This document shows positions 45,996-54,898 of a stretch of DNA of 64,000 nucleotides, in pieces. This DNA is from Thiohalocapsa sp. PB-PSB1. GTDB lineage: Bacteria; Pseudomonadota; Gammaproteobacteria; Chromatiales; Chromatiaceae. The stretch's first letter is position 1. Every line of letters begins with the position of its first letter. Under the pieces are notes generated by a model that made no database searches, was not told the origin of the DNA, and saw only the letters and a program-made list of their open reading frames with translations. Both the position numbers and the translations under genes were made by a program. Location: the NCBI GenBank assembly GCA_016745215.1, contig CP050890.1, forward strand, positions 124,001 to 188,000, given 5' to 3'.

Positions 45996-46886
45996 ATGCA
46001 CCATCCTATCGACCCCAAGATCGACTGCGTCTTCAAGGCCCTGCTGGGCTCGGAGACCAACCGCAACTTGCTGATTCACTTTCTTAATGCCATGCTCAGC
46101 GAGGATCTGTCGTCGCTGATCGTCGAGGTGAAGATTCTCAATCCCTACAACGAACGAGAGTTCCTCGAGGACAAGCTCAGCATCGTCGATGTCAAGGCGC
46201 GGGATCAGAATGAGCGCCTTTATCAGATTGAGGTCCAGCTCCTGGTCCTGCCAGAGCTGCCGGCACGGATTCTATACGGCTGGGCCGATCTCTACAGCGC
46301 CCAGCTCGCCAGCGGCGAGGACTACACGGAACTTACACCCACCTATGCCATCTGGCTGGTCGGCGAAACCCTATTGCCGAAGGTGCCAGGCTACGCCCAC
46401 CGCTACCAGTTCCGCGATAACCAGGGCCGCACATTGGTGGATCATGGCGCCATCGCCGTCTTCGAACTGACCAAATTCACCGCCGAGCAGGTCGATACCG
46501 AGGCCGAGCGCTGGCTCAAGTTCTTCATTGAAGGCGAGCATCTGGACCCGGACAACCTGCCGGACTGGATGCAGACCCCGGAGATGCAACAGGTCATGAG
46601 CATTATGAACGAGTTCTCCGAGAAGGAGCGCGCCTACCATGTTTATCAGGCGCGGCAGAACTATCTGCGTCAGCAAAAGAGCGTCACCAAGCGCATACAA
46701 GCGCTGACCGCCGAAGCGGCGCGTGAGCGCATGGAGAAGGAACGCGAGCGCGCGGAGAAAGAACGCGAGCGCGCGGAGAAAGAACGCGAGCGCGCGGAGA
46801 AAGAACGCGAGCGCGCGGAGAAGCAAGCCGCGCTTGCCGAGATCGCGCGTCTGAAGGCTCTGATCAAAGGCCGGCCCACGGATTGA
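45996..46886 (+). CDS. Rpn/PD-(D/E)XK nuclease-family protein with a charged repeat tail
   Basis: From MHHPIDPKIDCVFKALLG the protein has 296 residues. The PDDEXK_2 / Rpn fold is recognised by FKALLGSETNRNLLIHFLNAML near 15 and the active-site pattern SIVDVKARDQNERLYQIEVQ (Asp, then ExQ) near 62-80. Such proteins are transposase-like nucleases of the recombination-promoting group. The C-terminal 60 residues are a coiled coil with four exact EKERERA heptads encoded by a 21-bp tandem repeat (46735-46820). Copy number of the heptad is likely variable. Confidence 0.85.
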   Translation: MHHPIDPKIDCVFKALLGSETNRNLLIHFLNAMLSEDLSSLIVEVKILNPYNEREFLEDKLSIVDVKARDQNERLYQIEVQLLVLPELPARILYGWADLYSAQLASGEDYTELTPTYAIWLVGETLLPKVPGYAHRYQFRDNQGRTLVDHGAIAVFELTKFTAEQVDTEAERWLKFFIEGEHLDPDNLPDWMQTPEMQQVMSIMNEFSEKERAYHVYQARQNYLRQQKSVTKRIQALTAEAARERMEKERERAEKERERAEKERERAEKERERAEKQAALAEIARLKALIKGRPTD

Positions 46887-47123
46887 AAAAGGAAAGAATG
46901 GGAAATTCAATTGCACCACAAGCAATGTGATTGCAACGATACCACCGGAGAACAGCTTTGGACAAAGGTGAAAAAGACCCGTCGGGGGCTCGTCTGGTCC
47001 GGGCGGGAATCATCGGGTAAACGCGCAAATAGCGCGCAAAAAAGAAGATTCGTGGATCGTCGGAAACGGGAAGGTGCAGGAATCGACGCCGTCGCCTGTT
47101 GCGCTCGTTGATGGGAAAGTTGG

Positions 47124-47616
47124 CTACCACTGGATACTGTGGGACCGGTACTCGTGGGCTTCGTCCAGGGCGCGGCCACAGACGGTACAGCTGTGCGGGG
47201 CATGGACCTCCTCAGCATCCACCGGAAGCTGTTGACTGCGGCTGTGCCCCGGGGCGCCTCGGTGCCGGCCCGGGCGGGCCGCCTCCCTCTCCTCCCGCTT
47301 CTCCTCGGATGCGCTCGCGGACGTCTTCTCCCCGCACTCCGACCCCGACTTCCCCGCCGGTTTCGCCCCCTCCCCGCGCTGCGCAGACACCGCCGGCGCC
47401 TTGTCCGACTCCTCCTCCTTCCCATGCGCCTCGGTCTGCTCCTACGGCGCCCGGGGGCTCGGCGGTCGAGCTGTTCGTCGAATTCTCCGCCAACTTTTCG
47501 CGCGCCGCCTTCAGGTCCTCCAGCGCCTTGCACAGCAGCGCCGGCGCCCGCTCCGGCGTGAGCCTCGCCAAGGCCGCTTCGTCGAGCTGTCTGAGGTCGT
47601 GGTCGCTGAAGTGCAT
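47124..47616 (-). pseudogene. IS66-family transposase N-terminus, frameshifted
   Basis: One frame gives MHFSDHDLRQLDEAALARLT and LCKALEDLKAAREKLAENST NSS. The other continues with RGEGAKPAGKSGSE, RPGRHRGAPGHSRSQQLPVD and the zinc-finger start CTVCGRALDEAHEY. This is the helical and zinc-binding N-terminus of an IS66 TnpC-type transposase. It has at least one frameshift near 47380-47420, and the catalytic core is missing. Confidence 0.8.
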
Positions 47617-47778
47617 TACGGGGGCACCGAGCGGCACAAATCAACACTTGCGGACTCTCCTCGCACATCCGATCCGATTTGTCCCGCAGCTTGCTGATCT
47701 CTGCGCGCCAACGGATTCCCGCTCGATACTGGGTGGGCTAAACGGTTACCATCTAGAACATCGGCATCAAGACCAGCC

Positions 47779-48546
47779 TCAATCAAGCTCCTGGACGCCG
47801 CCGCCGGAGACGGTCAGGACTTGGCCGCTGATCCAGGCCGCGGCGGGGGAGCAGAGAAAGAGCGCAGCGTTGGCCATGTCCGCGGGCTCGCCGAGGCGCT
47901 TGATCGGCGTGCGCTCGAGCATGTGCGCCTCGATCTCGGGGGTGAGCACGGTGTTGAGTGCCTGGGTGCGGGTGGCGCCGGGGGCGATCGCGTTGACCCG
48001 GATGTTTTTCGGGCCGAGGTCGAATGCAATATTGCGCGTCAGATGGCTCTCGGCGGCCTTGGAGGAGGCGTAGGCGGCCATCCGCCGGTTGGTGTTCGCA
48101 CCGGCCATGGAGGTGATGTTGAGGATCGCGCCGCCGCCGGAGTGCTCCATGTGCGGTGCGACGAGCTGGCAGAGCCGAAAGACCGAAAACAGGTTCAGCT
48201 CGAACGCCAGGCGCATGTCCGCCATCGGCATGTCGAACGGCTTCGGTCCGCCGCCGCCGGCGTTGTTCACCAGGATGCTCAAACCACCGAATGAATCCAC
48301 GGCAAGCTCCACAGCGGCGGCCAGATCAGACTCCTGCGTCACATCGCAGGCGCCGCCTGCTGCCTTGCCGCCCGCTGCATTGATAGCATCCGCGACCTGC
48401 CGAGCCGAGGCGGCGTCGCGGTCCGTGACGGCAACCGCCGCACCAGCGGCGGCGAAGGTCTTGGCGATGGCGCGACCGATCCCGGCGCCGGCGCCGGTGA
48501 TCAGAGCAACGGCGCCATCGAGCCGGAAGGCGCTTGGGTCATACAT
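47779..48546 (-). CDS. hdhA: short-chain dehydrogenase, 7-alpha-hydroxysteroid dehydrogenase-like
   Basis: The 255-residue SDR starts MYDPSAFRLDGAVALITGAGAGIGRAIA, with the TGxxxGxG nucleotide site near 17-23, NNAGGGGPKPFDMPMADMR near 95, the catalytic Ser in ITSMAG, and YASSKAAESHL (YxxxK) near 160. The block NNAGGGGPKPFDMPMAD and the ending VSGGGVQELD match E. coli HdhA closely, and the length is the same. The true substrate in this organism is unknown and need not be a bile acid. A longer frame to 48597 is not needed. Confidence 0.85.
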   Translation of the reverse strand: MYDPSAFRLDGAVALITGAGAGIGRAIAKTFAAAGAAVAVTDRDAASARQVADAINAAGGKAAGGACDVTQESDLAAAVELAVDSFGGLSILVNNAGGGGPKPFDMPMADMRLAFELNLFSVFRLCQLVAPHMEHSGGGAILNITSMAGANTNRRMAAYASSKAAESHLTRNIAFDLGPKNIRVNAIAPGATRTQALNTVLTPEIEAHMLERTPIKRLGEPADMANAALFLCSPAAAWISGQVLTVSGGGVQELD

Positions 48547-48939
48547 GAGGCTGCCTCTTGGTTGAGCATTATGCCTGGTATCGCTGCGCCTGTGCATGTT
48601 CCTAACCAGCTCTATCCTGAAGCGTTGTCGCTGTCGAATTCCAGGTCGAAGCCATTTTCGTCGCGAACGCGATTACGACGACGACATAAAGTAAGGATAA
48701 TCGATCTAACTGCATCACAGGCAGTTCGACTTCGACGATACCACCAGAGCGAGGCTGTGGGCAAGGTCGCCAAGACAAACGTCTTGAGGCAATCATCGGG
48801 GAACGTGCGAACGGCGCTTTGGAGGGAAGAGTTGCGGGTCGTTGGGATGGAAGATGCAGGAACCGACGTCATCGAGACCGTGAAAGTGTTCCAGAAATAC
48901 ACAAAAGAAGATTAACCAAGAAGGACACGAAGGGTGCTG
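48547..48939. other. gap without a supported gene
   Basis: A reading frame of 117 codons on the plus strand ends in a plausible-looking segment (GMEDAGTDVIETVKVFQKYT), but I know no family for it and an antisense frame of similar length overlaps it. It may be a remnant. Nothing else is recognised. Confidence 0.3.
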
Positions 48940-49085
48940 TCTTATGAAAATGTTCAACCATTCATTCAGGATGAAGTTTGATTCACCGCAGAGACGCAGA
49001 GAACGCAGAGAAGAGGATGCATCCGCCTTGGCCCCTCTGCGCACGCTGCGTCTCTGCGGTGAATACTGACATTACTTGAAGGCAA
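48940..49085. repeat. complete copy of the dispersed ACCGCAGAGACGCAG palindrome
   Basis: The copy runs from GGTGCTGTCTTATGAAAATG through AGGATGAAGTTTGATTCACC, GCAGAGACGCAGAGAACG and the GGATGCATCC centre to CTGCGTCTCTGCGGTGAATA and TTGAAGGC. It is the clearest full-length example, about 146 bp, with the copy at 33367. Confidence 0.88.
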
Positions 49086-49232
49086 AATCTAACGAGAAGT
49101 CAAATAAAATATTGAAATTTAATATTTTTTCTTGCTCTTGGCGTGTCTGGCGGTAAAATTCATCTTCTGCACTTTGCCGCGAATACTTGCACAGTCTCCA
49201 TCGCCTGTTACGCTTGTTGACGGCAAAGTTCG

Positions 49233-49358
49233 CTAGCATGGGATGCGCTGATCGAACTCGATCTCCGGTTCGGGTTGGGCAAGCTCGCACAGAGCGGAAC
49301 ACGATAGCGGTTCCGCCTCTTCGGTGTGGATGTTGATGCGGCTGATTCTGTCAGGCAT
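49233..49358 (-). CDS. possible 41-residue gene fragment, unknown
   Basis: An ATG at 49358 opens a short acidic frame (MPDRISRINIHTEEAEPLSC ... IEFDQRIPC) whose composition looks coding. It may be the N-terminus of a lost gene. No family recognised. The rest of 49090-49440 is AT-rich and empty. Confidence 0.2.
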   Translation of the reverse strand: MPDRISRINIHTEEAEPLSCSALCELAQPEPEIEFDQRIPC

Positions 49359-49440
49359 GTATTAGCGATTGTCGCTCTGGGTTGAATGGCGCAATGGCGG
49401 ATCGCCCTGGTGAGCGTCTGCTCTGCAGTGCTTAGACAAT

Positions 49441-49512
49441 CAAAGTGGGTGTCCTTTTACATCAGGTGTCCTTTTACATCAGTCCTTTTACATCAGCACT
49501 TTTACATCAGCA
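49441..49512. repeat. tandem GTGTCCTTTTACATCAG repeats
   Basis: Four shortened copies of GGTGTCCTTTTACATCAG follow one another, led by AAAGTGGGTGTCC. They are the reverse-orientation form of the motif in the 2803-2990 array. Confidence 0.75.
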
Positions 49513-49661
49513 GGGTGGCTGAACAATCATTTCCCCGTCTTCCCACCCGCTTTTCCATTGATGCGCTGCTTTGCATTTTGTATTTTATTTACAACATGCA
49601 GCATTTCTACTAACGTGATAGTATTTTTTTAGTCGCATAATTCAAGGTTCCAGATTACCTC

Positions 49662-50012
49662 GTGTCCTGCAGCGCTGCCCTGCCTATTGCTTGGCTCAGC
49701 CCGTCCCGGTTTCACTCCGGTTTCAAGACGTTCGGCTGCCTGCTTTTAGCCTGCATGTTGGTAGGAGCGCAGCTATTACTCACGCTCCACACCATGGAGC
49801 ACATGGAGCACATGGAGCATCAGGACGATGATCGATGTGAAATCTGTTTGGCTGGGGCTCCGCTGGGCGTGGCGCATCTGACGTCAGCACTTGATCTCGG
49901 ATATTCCGTCAACTCAACGCCCCGGCCACTGGTCGCAATCACCCGCCCTCCCCTGCAAGCGATTTTCAACGCGAATCGCGCACGCGCGCCGCCGCGTGCT
50001 TACCGGTACTGA
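49662..50012 (+). CDS. small membrane protein at the head of a zinc-type uptake locus
   Basis: From a GTG at 49662 the frame has 116 residues. One hydrophobic helix at about 24-42 (FGCLLLACMLVGAQLLLTLH) is followed by HTMEHMEHMEHQDDDRCEIC, a His/Met/Cys-rich metal-binding segment with CxxC, then a tail with prolines. It resembles DUF2946-type small metal-related proteins. It lies 89 bp before the histidine-rich outer-membrane gene on the same strand. Confidence 0.65.
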   Translation: MSCSAALPIAWLSPSRFHSGFKTFGCLLLACMLVGAQLLLTLHTMEHMEHMEHQDDDRCEICLAGAPLGVAHLTSALDLGYSVNSTPRPLVAITRPPLQAIFNANRARAPPRAYRY

Positions 50013-50101
50013 TCCAACAAAGGCAACTCGTGCTCCTCGTCATTCCCTCCGTGTAGCGAATTGACTTGGGCGTTCCTTTCCCGATCGATCGGAGTGCAGA
50101 A

Positions 50102-51784
50102 ATGAAACAATCCCTGATGCAGGGTGCGCTGCTGAGCGCCCTGCTGACCCCGATCGCCGCGTCTGCCGCCGGCGATACCGATATCAGCAACCTACGCGCA
50201 GAGCTGGAGGCCATGCGTAACCAGTACGAGAACCGCATCCAGGCGCTGGAGTCGCGCCTGTCCGATGCGGAGCATGCCGCTGAAGTGGCGCGCCAGGCAG
50301 CCGGTGCTGACGCGCTGTCTCTGCCCATGACGGCACCAAGGGTGCTCCGCTCCCGGGGGCAGTCCACCCGGGCACCCGCGGGCAGCCGCAGCGCCGGAAT
50401 GTTCGACGCCGTGACTTCCGGCAGCGCCTTCAACCCGCAGATCTCGGTGATCCTGGACGGCAATTATTACCAGGACGACACCGATGACGGGAACGGCGCC
50501 AGGCTGGTAAGCGAGGCCTTTCAGCCAAGCCGTGGCAATGCGCACGACCATGGCGTGGATGCGCACAGCCACAGCGATGGTGGCCACGCACATAACTTTG
50601 CTGAAAACGGCTTCAACTTCCGCGAGGCGGAGCTGTCCTTTTCCGCGACGGTGGACCCCTACTTCGACGCGGCGACCTACATCTCAATCGATGGCGACGG
50701 CAATGTCGAACTGGAGGAAGCCTACTTCGAGACCCGCGCCCTGCCTTATGGGCTCAAGGTCAAAGGCGGCAAATTCCTCAGCGATTTCGGCTACATCAAC
50801 AACCAACATCCGCATCAGTGGGACTTTGTGGACCAGAACCTGCCCTACCTGAACCTGCTCGGCTTCCACGGATTGCAGGACACGGGACTGCAGCTCTCCT
50901 GGGTGCCGGAACTGCCCTTCTATGCGCGCATCGGCGGCGAGGCCCTGCAGGGCAACCAGGAAATTTTTGGCGCCACCGTCAGCGATCTGGAGCAGGAAGA
51001 GCTTAATCTGGGAAGCACCAACACGGGGCCACGGCTCTACACCTTGTTTGCTAAGGCGGCCCCGGAGCTGGGCAAGAAGCACGCGCTCCAGTTTGGCCTG
51101 TCCTATGCCCATGCCGAACAGCAGCAGGCGGTACAAACCCACACCCATGCTGTGGAGCACCAGCACCATGAGGCGCATGAGGAGCATACACACACGGAAG
51201 AACATACGGCAGAGCACGCCCATCAAGAGGAACATCAGCAGCATCAGCATGCGGAGGAAGGACACAGCATGCACGCCCACAGCGACGGTATCAGCGAAAC
51301 GCTGCATGAGACGGGCCTCGCCGGCAATGCGGACCTCTGGGGCATTGACATCGTCTACAAGTACGATGCACCCAAGGCTTACGGACAAGGCGATATCACC
51401 TTCCAGACCGAGTACCTGCGCTCCATCAAAGACATGACTGTGCGCTCCAGCGCGCATCCGGAGCAGATCGGCAGTTCCCGGGACTATACCACCGATGGAC
51501 TCTACGCCCAGGCCACCTACGGCTTTTTACCAAGATGGAAAGCCGGCTTGCGCTATGACGTGCTCGGGCTCACGAACGAAGTCAGTGGCGGACGCAGCGA
51601 GAGCTTCGGCAGCTCCGACCGCTGGACCCTGGATGCCACCTGGTACCTGTCGGAGTTCTCGCAGTTGCGAGCGCAATATGCGTACAACGACATCCTGGTG
51701 ACCGAGAATGAGCGCGAGCGCTTCAACGCCTTTTATGTGCAATTCCTGATGAGCCTCGGGAGCCATGGCTCACATAAATTCTAA
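50102..51784 (+). CDS. histidine-rich outer-membrane protein, zinc-linked
   Basis: The 560-residue protein has a signal peptide (cleavage after ASAA near 23). A short coiled coil follows (about 28-70: LRAELEAMRNQYENRIQALE), then a beta-barrel-like body ending in Phe (FLMSLGSHGSHKF), as outer-membrane proteins do. Two loops are extremely rich in histidine: residues about 148-168 (HDHGVDAHSHSDGGHAH) and about 352-405, with more than 20 His among Glu and Gln. It heads a run of genes for a zinc or manganese ABC importer, so capture of metal at the cell surface is likely (inference). It is not a TonB-dependent receptor, having no plug domain. Confidence 0.8.
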   Translation: MKQSLMQGALLSALLTPIAASAAGDTDISNLRAELEAMRNQYENRIQALESRLSDAEHAAEVARQAAGADALSLPMTAPRVLRSRGQSTRAPAGSRSAGMFDAVTSGSAFNPQISVILDGNYYQDDTDDGNGARLVSEAFQPSRGNAHDHGVDAHSHSDGGHAHNFAENGFNFREAELSFSATVDPYFDAATYISIDGDGNVELEEAYFETRALPYGLKVKGGKFLSDFGYINNQHPHQWDFVDQNLPYLNLLGFHGLQDTGLQLSWVPELPFYARIGGEALQGNQEIFGATVSDLEQEELNLGSTNTGPRLYTLFAKAAPELGKKHALQFGLSYAHAEQQQAVQTHTHAVEHQHHEAHEEHTHTEEHTAEHAHQEEHQQHQHAEEGHSMHAHSDGISETLHETGLAGNADLWGIDIVYKYDAPKAYGQGDITFQTEYLRSIKDMTVRSSAHPEQIGSSRDYTTDGLYAQATYGFLPRWKAGLRYDVLGLTNEVSGGRSESFGSSDRWTLDATWYLSEFSQLRAQYAYNDILVTENERERFNAFYVQFLMSLGSHGSHKF

Positions 51785-51857
51785 GGTAATGCTCGACTGG
51801 GCGGCGTCGTTCTTGACGCCGTCTGGACAACGCGTGGAATCTGACGGGAGTATTCAA

Positions 51858-52754
51858 ATGAAACGATGGTCGATACTGCTCGCCGCCGTACTTGCGGCGG
51901 GCTTGGGACTCATGCCGGCGATCGCGCTGGCATTGAACGTGGTGGCAACCAGTCCGAGCATGGGTGCACTGGTGCGCACCCTGGCACCGAACGCTAAATT
52001 GACGGTGCTCGCCGAACCGGATCAGGATCTTCACATGCTGCAAGCCAAGCCGAGCATGATCCGCGCATTACGGAGCGCCGACTTGGTGGTCGCTATCGGC
52101 GCCGAACTGGAGGTAGGCTGGTTGCCTGCAGCAAGCAAAAGCGCCGTAAATCCGGTGATCCTACCTGGGCGCGAGGGCTATTTTGAAGCCGCCGCCCAGG
52201 TGCCGCTCCTCGAGGTCGGCGGCACCGCGGATCGAGCCCGTGGCGATGTGCATCCGGCGGGTAACCCTCACGTGGACCTGGACCCAGTGCGCATGGCGCA
52301 GATAGCAGAGGCCTTGGCGGAACGGATGGCCCGGCTGGACCCGGCCAATGCCGCTCGTTATCGCAGCAATGCGAAACGCTTTGCAACAGCCGTCGACCGG
52401 CAAATACCCGAATGGCAGGCGCGACTCGTGGATGCCCCGGGCGTCTTGCTCTACCACCGCGACGCGATCTACCTGCTGGAGCGCTTCAACCTGACGCTGC
52501 TCGGCACCATCGAGCCGGTACCTGGAGTGCCGCCGAGCGGACGGGATCTGAAGGCGCTGATAAGCAAGCTTCGCGGTAAGGATGGCGTCATCATTTACGC
52601 GCCCCACCATTCCCCAAAAGCGCCCCAGAAGGTCGGTCGGGATCTGGGCTGGCCCGTGGTGAGGCTGCCGCTGGATCCACCGATCGACGCCAACGGGGAT
52701 GGCTACCTGCGCCACATGGATCGCTGGATCGATGCGATCGCATCTGCGGGCTGA
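51858..52754 (+). CDS. metal ABC transporter substrate-binding protein (ZnuA/TroA family)
   Basis: From the ATG at 51858 (GGGAG seven bases upstream) the protein has 298 residues and a signal peptide. It keeps the cluster A-I fold: LNVVATSPSMGALVRTLAP, then PDQDLHMLQAKPSMIRALRSADLVVAIGAELEVGWL with one His ligand (DLH), GNPHVDLDP with the second His, and YHRDAIYLLERFNL with the third. These positions match the three-His site of zinc-binding members. The gene follows the histidine-rich outer-membrane gene by 73 bp. It has no His-rich loop of its own, unlike E. coli ZnuA. Confidence 0.88.
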   Translation: MKRWSILLAAVLAAGLGLMPAIALALNVVATSPSMGALVRTLAPNAKLTVLAEPDQDLHMLQAKPSMIRALRSADLVVAIGAELEVGWLPAASKSAVNPVILPGREGYFEAAAQVPLLEVGGTADRARGDVHPAGNPHVDLDPVRMAQIAEALAERMARLDPANAARYRSNAKRFATAVDRQIPEWQARLVDAPGVLLYHRDAIYLLERFNLTLLGTIEPVPGVPPSGRDLKALISKLRGKDGVIIYAPHHSPKAPQKVGRDLGWPVVRLPLDPPIDANGDGYLRHMDRWIDAIASAG

Positions 52755-53406
52755 GCCTCCTGAAGCACGGACGCTGCTGCTGCAAGTGGATGGTCTCATC
52801 GCCGGCTGGAACAAGCCGGTGGTGGGACCGGTCTCTTTCGCACTGTCCGCGGGAGAAGTCGTGGGTCTGTGGGGCGCGAATGGCAGCGGCAAATCAACAT
52901 TGCTCGCCGCCCTTGCCGGGGGCGCGCATTGTTTCGCGGGAAGCCTATGCTATGCACCGGGGCTCAGGCTTGCGGTGCAACCCCAGGCACCGGTGCGCTT
53001 CACCCCGCTGCCCGTGACCGGCAGGGAGTTCCTTAGCATCGCGGGTGCAAACCCAGATGCCAACGCAGGTTCTATGCCGCAGAGCCTGGTACGATTACTG
53101 CCGCAGCGGCTCGATCTTCTGAGCGGCGGTCAACATCAGTTACTCGGTGTCTGGGCGGCCTTGGCTGGACCAGGCCAACTGGTCTTGCTGGACGAGCCCA
53201 CCAACAACCTCGATCCAATCCATGCAGAACTACTGGCGCAGATGCTCATGGACCGCGCAACGAACCGGGCAGTGCTCATGGTGAGTCACGAACAGGCATT
53301 CCTCGATGCCAACTGCAGCCGCGTGCTGCAACTCGCCTCCGGCCCTGATCGCAACGGGGCGCTCGCAACCTTTCAGGTGACAGATGGACCTAACCACACT
53401 CACTGA
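52732..53406 (+). CDS. metal ABC transporter ATP-binding protein
   Basis: The 224-residue ATPase has Walker A GANGSGKSTLLAAL, signature LSGGQHQLLGVWAAL, Walker B LVLLDEPTNNLDP and the H-loop MVSHEQAFLD. The start at 52732 overlaps the binding-protein gene by 23 bp; an ATG at 52699 is an alternative. The Q-loop region is present as VQPQAPVRFT. It energises the ZnuB-like permease downstream. Confidence 0.88.
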   Translation: MRSHLRAEPPEARTLLLQVDGLIAGWNKPVVGPVSFALSAGEVVGLWGANGSGKSTLLAALAGGAHCFAGSLCYAPGLRLAVQPQAPVRFTPLPVTGREFLSIAGANPDANAGSMPQSLVRLLPQRLDLLSGGQHQLLGVWAALAGPGQLVLLDEPTNNLDPIHAELLAQMLMDRATNRAVLMVSHEQAFLDANCSRVLQLASGPDRNGALATFQVTDGPNHTH

Positions 53407-54178
53407 TCCAATCTTCCACCTGCCCCTCGTGGCGGGCCTGTTGCTGGCATGCGTATTGCCGCTGCTGGGCGCGTTGCTGACGCTGAGAGACGAATGGCTG
53501 GCAGCGCTTGGCTTCGCGCATCTGGCCGCGGCCGGGGCGCTGCTTGGAGTCGGCATTGGCCTGCCCGCGCTCCCAGGTGGAGTCGCCGCCGCCGCTGGCG
53601 GCGCGATCGCCAAGGGCATGGGCAGGATCAGCGGCAACGCGGCCTACGGATTCATGATTCTCGGTGGCTGGGCAGCGCTACTGCTTGCTGCCGCCAACCT
53701 CGGGCATGGCGAGCAGCTCGGACAAGCGCTGATCGAGGGACAGCTCTATTTCGCCGGCCCCATGGATCTTAGCGGAGCGATCCTTCTTGGGCTGATCTGC
53801 ACCTTGGCATTGCCATGGCTAATGCCCCGGCTGCTTCGCGCACGCCTGTTGCCGCAGCATGAGGTGGCTAACCGATTACCGTCGCGACGTTGGCACCTGG
53901 GTTTCGATCTGCTCGCGGCAAGCGGCATGGCTGTCGCAACCGCCAGTATGGGGCTGATGGCCGCGTTCGCGCTTGTGCTCATACCAGCTTGGATGGCATT
54001 TCGCATCGCAAACAGCTGGCGCTGGACACTCGTCTGGTCGGTCGCCATTGGACTGCTGGGCTATCTGCTGAGCTTTGCCGCAGCATTGCTGTTGGATCAG
54101 CCTTTTGGCCCAATGTTTGTCGCGGTATTGCTCGGGTTTGCGCTTGCGAGTGCGAAGTTGGCAAAATATCGTATATAG
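53384..54178 (+). CDS. metal ABC transporter permease (ZnuB family)
   Basis: The 264-residue protein has eight or so membrane helices and the ABC-3 permease blocks: PLVAGLLLACVLPLLGALLTLRDEWLAALGFAHLAAAGALLG and ASMGLMAAFALVLIPAWMAF. It overlaps the ATPase gene by 23 bp, completing a tight operon. In common ZnuB proteins the first block is more conserved (VLRRMAYFGDTLSHS-like); here it is diverged, so the metal could be zinc or manganese. Confidence 0.85.
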   Translation: MDLTTLTDPIFHLPLVAGLLLACVLPLLGALLTLRDEWLAALGFAHLAAAGALLGVGIGLPALPGGVAAAAGGAIAKGMGRISGNAAYGFMILGGWAALLLAAANLGHGEQLGQALIEGQLYFAGPMDLSGAILLGLICTLALPWLMPRLLRARLLPQHEVANRLPSRRWHLGFDLLAASGMAVATASMGLMAAFALVLIPAWMAFRIANSWRWTLVWSVAIGLLGYLLSFAAALLLDQPFGPMFVAVLLGFALASAKLAKYRI

Positions 54179-54365
54179 CCCTGTGTTGGCCTCTCGGCGC
54201 GCGGTCAGGCGATTGCTGAAGAGAAACAGACCGATTGGCGCCGGATTCTCGTTCGCCTTGGCGAAGCGGCAAACCGTCCATAGTCGCTCCATGGGCGGGT
54301 TGCCGCGATGTCGAGGCCGAACGAGAATGGACAGGGAATTCAGTCGCACCACAAGCCATATGATC
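54179..54365. repeat. dispersed repeat shared with 33717-33800 and 46895-46930
   Basis: GCGATTGCTGAAGAGAAACA, TTGGCGCCGGATTCTCGTTC and GCCTTGGCGAAGCGGCAAAC match the inverse of 33720-33790. GGAATTCAGTCGCACCACAA matches GGAAATTCAATTGCACCACA near 46901-46921. Confidence 0.6.
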
Positions 54366-54535
54366 AACTGTAGTGGGTATTTTTATTTACCAAAGTGTTG
54401 TTTTTTTACGGTATCCAACCCGTGCGTCAACCCCCTGCTGCAGCACCGGCCGCGACAGGAACGGCCCGGACTGCTCGATGAGGCCGAGCAATACAGTGTG
54501 GTGGTAGTGGTCATAGCGGCCTGGTCGCTGGCAGG

Positions 54536-54800
54536 ACTTGGTACGGCGGATTGCGCAACTCCCAGGCGCGGATGGCGTGGTCAAGTTGGCTGGCACGCAG
54601 TTTGCTTTGGTCGTGGGCTTGGCGTAGCAGAGCCCCGATATCGACGCTACCCTTGCTCGGCTTCAGGTCGCCGAGGACCTTGCGCAGCCCGAACTCGAGC
54701 AGGTCGATGAGATCGTGGACTTGATAGACAGACCAGGGATCGGACTGCGGAAGGTCGTCGAGCAGATCGCACAACGCCTCGGCGCTCCGGGCGCTTTTTC
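54536..54800 (-). pseudogene. gene fragment of unknown family
   Basis: The reverse strand reads EALCDLLDDLPQSDPWSVYQ, VHDLIDLLEFGLRKVLGDLK, then GSVDIGALLRQAHDQSKLRA and a stop after RNPPYQVLPATRPL. The helical pattern looks coding, but I do not recognise it. It has no start and is joined on the left to low-complexity DNA at about 54801-54895 that contains AAGTAAAATGGGTGCCC, a relative of the GTGTCC repeat. Confidence 0.4.
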
Positions 54801-54898
54801 TCTTTTTTCTCTCTGGTGTCCTTTTCTCTCTGTTTTTCTCTCTTTCGAAGTAAAATGGGAAGTAAAATGGGTGCCCTTTTTTCCTTTTTTTCCTTTGA

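Noticed and set aside
48562..48915. 117-codon frame as a real gene
   Set aside because: No recognisable family, no convincing ribosome-binding site, and an overlapping antisense frame; left as an unassigned gap.
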